DNA from: Halobacillus litoralis
GTDB lineage: Bacteria > Bacillota > Bacilli > Bacillales > Halobacillaceae
Reading direction: 5' to 3'
Length of the DNA: 64,000 nt
NCBI RefSeq assembly: GCF_020524025.1
Contig: NZ_JAIVKN010000003.1
Location: 372,001-436,000 of the forward strand
Shown here: positions 61,061 to 64,000 of the stretch, piece by piece
Numbering within the stretch: the stretch's first letter is position 1
Layout: each line of letters opens with the position of its first letter
Translations under genes and position numbers: made by a program
The notes under the pieces: model-generated
Database searches by the model: none
Seen by the model: the letters and a program-made list of their open reading frames with translations, nothing else
Told to the model about the DNA's origin: nothing

Positions 61061-61795
61061 TCAGCTTTTTAAATGATACATTAAAACAGCACCTGCAATT
61101 GCCACATTCAAGGATTCTGCCTGCCCGTAAATGGGAATGTACACCTGCTTATCTGCTTGACGGACGATGTGCTGCTGTATACCCTGGCCTTCATTGCCAA
61201 CAATTATAGCCGATTTCCCGGTTGGCTGCAGTTGTTGAAAGGGGTGAGCATCTTCCAGTGTAGAAGCCCAGATTTCTGTCCCTGCTTCTTTTAACGGCTG
61301 AATGTATTCCTCTAGATCACCAGCAAAAATTGGGATATGAAATATAGATCCCTGGGTAGCTCGCAGCACCTTATCATTATAAGCATCAACCGAACCCGTG
61401 CCCAGGATAACCTGATCAAACCCTGCAGCATCTGCTGTTCGGATGAGTGTGCCTACATTTCCTGGATCTTGAACGGCATCGATCATGAGAGTAAGTGCCT
61501 TCGGTTCAAACCCCCTGTTTTCTTTACCTACAACAGCAGCAATTCCCTGCGGCGTTTCTGTTTCTGCAATCGCCGTAAAAACCTGCGGGCTGACAAGAGT
61601 ATAAGGAATGCCTTCAGGAAGTGGGAATTCTGTCCCCTCACGGATGATTAATTCCTTTACTTCCCAACTGCTTTTCAATACTTCTTCAACCATATGAAAA
61701 CCTTCCACTAAAAACTGCGCGGATTGGTTTCTATATTTTCGTTTATGTAGCTTTTTCCATTCCTTTACTTTCGCGTTCTGTAAGGAAGTTAACAT
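61061..61795 (-). CDS. ysgA: TrmH/SpoU-family RNA methyltransferase (YsgA-like)
   Basis: A SPOUT-class 2'-O-ribose methyltransferase acting on rRNA or tRNA. The 244-residue product has an N-terminal L30e-like substrate-binding part ([20 protein letters not shown]) and the knotted SPOUT domain with motifs [31 protein letters not shown] and [23 protein letters not shown] 61793-61795 has GAGGG 7 bases away; the longer frame to 61828 is not needed. The exact target base is unknown. It is divergent from sspI. Confidence 0.92.
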   Translation of the reverse strand: MLTSLQNAKVKEWKKLHKRKYRNQSAQFLVEGFHMVEEVLKSSWEVKELIIREGTEFPLPEGIPYTLVSPQVFTAIAETETPQGIAAVVGKENRGFEPKALTLMIDAVQDPGNVGTLIRTADAAGFDQVILGTGSVDAYNDKVLRATQGSIFHIPIFAGDLEEYIQPLKEAGTEIWASTLEDAHPFQQLQPTGKSAIIVGNEGQGIQQHIVRQADKQVYIPIYGQAESLNVAIAGAVLMYHLKS

Positions 61796-61909
61796 AGTTC
61801 GTCCCTCATTTACGTGTTTATTTCTCATTCATCATACATACGCAAGGCATGGTTGGTCAAACTAATGGTGAATATTTTTCGCAAGTTGATAAAAAGGAGG
61901 TTGAGTCAG

Positions 61910-62125
61910 ATGAATTTAAACTTAAGAGCAGCAATCCTTTCCAATGTTAGCGGCCATAACGCTGAACAGCTGGAAGCAACGATTGACGATGCCCTGCAAA
62001 AAGGCGAGGAAAAGATGCTTCCTGGTTTAGGTGTCTTTTTTGAAATGTTATGGAAAGAATCCGATGATCAAGAAAAACAAGAGATTCTTGATACTTTAGA
62101 GCAAAGCTTAAAACAAAACCAATAA
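61910..62125 (+). CDS. sspI: small acid-soluble spore protein SspI
   Basis: SspI is a minor spore-core protein made in the forespore. The 71-residue product matches the family along its length: [20 protein letters not shown], then [20 protein letters not shown] and a C-terminal [14 protein letters not shown]. The frame is open upstream, but ATG 61910 has AAGGAGG 9 bases before it and is the family start. Transcription in B. subtilis is by sigma-G; I did not identify the promoter. Confidence 0.95.
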   Translation: MNLNLRAAILSNVSGHNAEQLEATIDDALQKGEEKMLPGLGVFFEMLWKESDDQEKQEILDTLEQSLKQNQ

Positions 62126-62139
62126 GCAGGAATAAAGCT

Positions 62140-62169
62140 AAAAAAGCCAACCCGGACAGGTTGGCTTTT
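62140..62169. terminator. terminator between sspI and the M42 peptidase gene
   Basis: AAAAGCCAACC and GGTTGGCTTTT enclose a 6-base loop. It serves sspI on the plus strand and the convergent ysdC-like gene on the minus strand. Confidence 0.9.
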
Positions 62170-62173
62170 CATC

Positions 62174-63259
62174 TTATTGGAATGTAATTTCCTGTACTTT
62201 GTCTGCATCCAGTCCTTTAATAACCTCAACGATTAATCGGACAGCATTCTCAAAATCATCTCTATGAAGCATAGCTGCATGAGAGTGGATATAACGCGTT
62301 GCAATTGTAATAGATAGAGCTGGTACGCCGTCATGGCTCAGGTGAATAGCCCCTGAATCCGTTCCTCCGCCAGCAAGAGAAGAGAACTGATAAGGAATCT
62401 CATGCTCATCTGCTGTATCCGTTACAAAGTCACGCACTCCCTTATGAGAAATCATAGAAGCATCGTAAAGGATAATTTGAGGGCCGTCTCCCATTTTGCT
62501 GTCTGCATCTTTATCAGACACACCAGGAGTATCTCCTGCAATACCAACATCTACTCCGAAGGCAATGTCCGGATTAATTAAGTTCGCAGATGTACGCGCT
62601 CCCCGCAGACCAACTTCTTCTTGAACTGTACCTACACCGTAAACAATATTCGGATGCTTCTCACCTTTCAACTGCTTCAGTACTTCAATAGCGATGGCAC
62701 AGCCAATACGGTTATCCCATGCTTTTGCCAAAAGCATTTTCTCATTCTTCATTTGAGTGAATTCAAAGTATGGAACAACAGAATCACCAGGCTTCACGCC
62801 AAATTCCATCGCTTCTTCTCTGCTGGAAGCTCCGATATCTATAAACATATCTTTAATATCGATGGCTTTTTTGCGTTGTTCTGGAGGGAGAATATGTGGC
62901 GGCTTAGAACCAATAACCCCGGTAAGGTCTCCATTACGTGTCATAATCGTGACACGCTGCGCTAACATAACCTGGCTCCACCATCCGCCAACTGTCTGGA
63001 AATAGATATAACCGTTGTCATCGATTCTTGTCACCATAAAACCGACTTCATCCAGGTGACCTGCCACCATGATGCTCGGTCCCTTTTTATTACCAATCTT
63101 TTTAGCGATTAAACTTCCAAGATTATCTGTAAATACTTCATCTGCATAAGGAGTGATGTATTGTTTCATAACTTCACGTGCTTCCCTTTCATTACCCGGG
63201 ACACCTTTTGCGTCAGTCAGATCTTTCAACATTTTTAACGTTTCATCTGTTTTAGCCAT
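62174..63259 (-). CDS. ysdC: M42-family metallopeptidase (glutamyl aminopeptidase/endoglucanase family, YsdC-like)
   Basis: This is a tetrahedral aminopeptidase with two metal ions, 361 residues long. Metal and catalytic residues are visible: [58 protein letters not shown], and the C-terminal [13 protein letters not shown]. The frame allows an ATG at 63268 only two bases from the AGGAGG site; ATG 63257-63259 gives [14 protein letters not shown], matching YsdC. These enzymes trim peptides in the cytoplasm. It lies next to ysdB as in B. subtilis. Confidence 0.94.
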   Translation of the reverse strand: MAKTDETLKMLKDLTDAKGVPGNEREAREVMKQYITPYADEVFTDNLGSLIAKKIGNKKGPSIMVAGHLDEVGFMVTRIDDNGYIYFQTVGGWWSQVMLAQRVTIMTRNGDLTGVIGSKPPHILPPEQRKKAIDIKDMFIDIGASSREEAMEFGVKPGDSVVPYFEFTQMKNEKMLLAKAWDNRIGCAIAIEVLKQLKGEKHPNIVYGVGTVQEEVGLRGARTSANLINPDIAFGVDVGIAGDTPGVSDKDADSKMGDGPQIILYDASMISHKGVRDFVTDTADEHEIPYQFSSLAGGGTDSGAIHLSHDGVPALSITIATRYIHSHAAMLHRDDFENAVRLIVEVIKGLDADKVQEITFQ

Positions 63260-63341
63260 ATGTATCATTTCCTCCTTTAACTATCCAGTGATATTATAAC
63301 CGTTTTCAAACGATTTCACAAAAATTGCGAACCTTGCGTTA

Positions 63342-63827
63342 TTAATAACCCTGGTCCTGTCTCTCAAAATTAATCCTGTTTTTATTTTCATACGCTTGTC
63401 TCAATTCATCCTCTGTAATTCCAAGTGATAATCCAAGATTTAGATAAGCAGAAAACATCTGGTTATAAGAAGGCGCATCTTGCTGCAACCGGAATCTTTC
63501 TACCGCCTCATACACTTTTAGAAAGCTTTCTGTTTGTTCAAAATCTCCCTTATTGTGACTTTGAGAAACAAAACGAAGATCTAAATCCAATCCTATTGAA
63601 AGCAGGAAATGAACACCATCTACAAACTCCTCGAGAATGACAGCCTTGTCACTAGGTCCCTTTGTACTCCAAAATTTAAAGCACCTTGTTTCATTCGCCA
63701 GTTCTCCCAATTCTACGAGAAGAGCCAGTATCTTCTCTTGTACCTTTTCACCTTTATACAGCTTGTGCTGGTTTTCAATATATTCATCTAAGCGACCCTG
63801 CATGGTATATAAAGATTCCCACAACAT
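63342..63827 (-). CDS. dimeric dUTP diphosphatase (dUTPase-2/MazG-like all-alpha family)
   Basis: The 161-residue all-helical protein has the metal-binding pattern of dimeric dUTPases: KILALLVELGELANETRCFK (ExxE) and ILEEFVDGVHFLLSIGLDLD (ExxD). The fold hydrolyses dUTP and dUDP to dUMP and keeps uracil out of DNA. ATG 63825-63827 has GGAGGG 9 bases upstream. It stands downstream of the divergent ysdB start. Relatives occur in many Geobacillus- and Halobacillus-like genomes. Confidence 0.87.
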   Translation of the reverse strand: MLWESLYTMQGRLDEYIENQHKLYKGEKVQEKILALLVELGELANETRCFKFWSTKGPSDKAVILEEFVDGVHFLLSIGLDLDLRFVSQSHNKGDFEQTESFLKVYEAVERFRLQQDAPSYNQMFSAYLNLGLSLGITEDELRQAYENKNRINFERQDQGY

Positions 63828-63873
63828 AACTCTGATCCCTCCCAAAAATAATCTATCCTAATGTATCATTTTG

Positions 63874-63900
63874 TGAAACAAATGGACAGGTTCAATCGTA
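63874..63900 (+). promoter_or_regulatory. sigma-W-type promoter upstream of ysdB
   Basis: TGAAAC (63874-63879) and CGTA (63897-63900) are separated by 17 bases, close to the sigma-W consensus TGAAAC-N16-CGTA. ysdB of B. subtilis is a known member of the sigma-W envelope-stress regulon, so the match is meaningful. Confidence 0.7.
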
Positions 63901-63936
63901 TGTAGCTTATGAACCTTAAATAGGGAGACGATACAA

Positions 63937-64000
63937 ATGATTATTTACTTATTCCGTTTACTATTATTAATCGCCATTGCTTTTATTATTTACACAGCCT
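63937..64000 (+). CDS. ysdB: YsdB-like small membrane protein (5' part only; gene runs off the window)
   Basis: Only the first 21 codons are visible, beginning MIIYLFRLLLLIAIAFIIY, a membrane helix. The ATG has GGGAG 9 bases upstream and lies 37 bases after a sigma-W-like promoter. Position beside ysdC and the promoter type identify it as ysdB, a small sigma-W-controlled membrane protein of unknown function. The remainder lies beyond the window. Confidence 0.7.
   Translation, partial: MIIYLFRLLLLIAIAFIIYTA

Noticed and set aside
1-64000. CRISPR arrays, insertion sequences and prophage
   Set aside because: I saw no regularly spaced repeats, no transposase or integrase-like frames and no phage structural genes in the window.

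Overview
The window looks like a chromosomal segment of a spore-forming, probably moderately halophilic member of the Bacillaceae (Halobacillus/Pontibacillus-like). This rests on the order and content of its housekeeping genes, which follow the Bacillus subtilis clpX-tig-ysoA ... rnhC-pheTS-sspI-ysdCB region, on spore genes (sda, gerE, gerM, sspI), on low-to-moderate GC content with strong AGGAGG-type ribosome binding sites, and on acid-rich proteins such as trigger factor and EtfB. The genus is inferred. No insertion sequence, prophage or CRISPR array was seen.

Layout. 1-3.2 kb: end of the conserved clpX-tig-ysoA block. 3.4-6 kb: small genes (a TTG-started sda, two tiny membrane proteins, a DCC thiol oxidoreductase, a YitT-family membrane protein). 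6.2-21 kb: a carbohydrate locus, all on the minus strand. Its first unit is an LplA-type lipoprotein with a YesM-like kinase and an AraC-type response regulator. Next come a LacI repressor, a CUT1 ABC importer (binding lipoprotein plus two permeases, no ATPase), a 1055-residue glycoside phosphorylase of clan GH-Q and a cytoplasmic GH30 glycosidase. One LacI-type palindrome (core GAAACCGGTTTC) recurs before the importer, before the phosphorylase, and inside the sensor lipoprotein gene. The substrate is most likely an imported beta-glucan oligosaccharide. 21-22 kb: two conserved genes of unknown function. 22.4-25.3 kb: codBA (cytosine uptake and deamination) behind a PyrR-type attenuator. 25.6-29.3 kb: an acyl-CoA ligase and a carboxyltransferase subunit. 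29.5-30.1 kb: a tRNA operon (Gly, Arg) in which each tRNA is preceded by a tRNA-like copy of its own 5' half.

30.1-64 kb returns to conserved B. subtilis order: yfcE-like phosphodiesterase, rdgB, rph, gerM, racE, marR, gerE, [ComP/ComA-like two-component pair], sdhBAC, yslB, uvrC, trxA, etfAB, enoyl-CoA hydratase, fadR, lcfA, DUF350, mutS2, polX, cvpA, zapA, rnhC, pheTS with a T-box, trmH-like, sspI, M42 peptidase, dUTPase and the start of ysdB behind a sigma-W-like promoter. Compared with B. subtilis, the leu/ilv cluster (between ysoA and the yfcE-like gene) and lysC (between yslB and uvrC) are absent here. A long accessory stretch fills the first position, and the ComP/ComA-like pair sits between gerE and sdhB.

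How it works together. The carbohydrate locus reads as a sense-import-degrade module. The lipoprotein/kinase/regulator unit senses a sugar outside, the ABC importer brings an oligosaccharide in (borrowing an ATPase encoded elsewhere), and the phosphorylase and GH30 enzyme split it in the cytoplasm under LacI control. The fadR-enoyl-CoA hydratase-etfBA block, with lcfA just upstream, is a fatty-acid beta-oxidation unit; a FadR-type operator sits on the promoter before fadR. Succinate dehydrogenase feeds the same respiratory chain.
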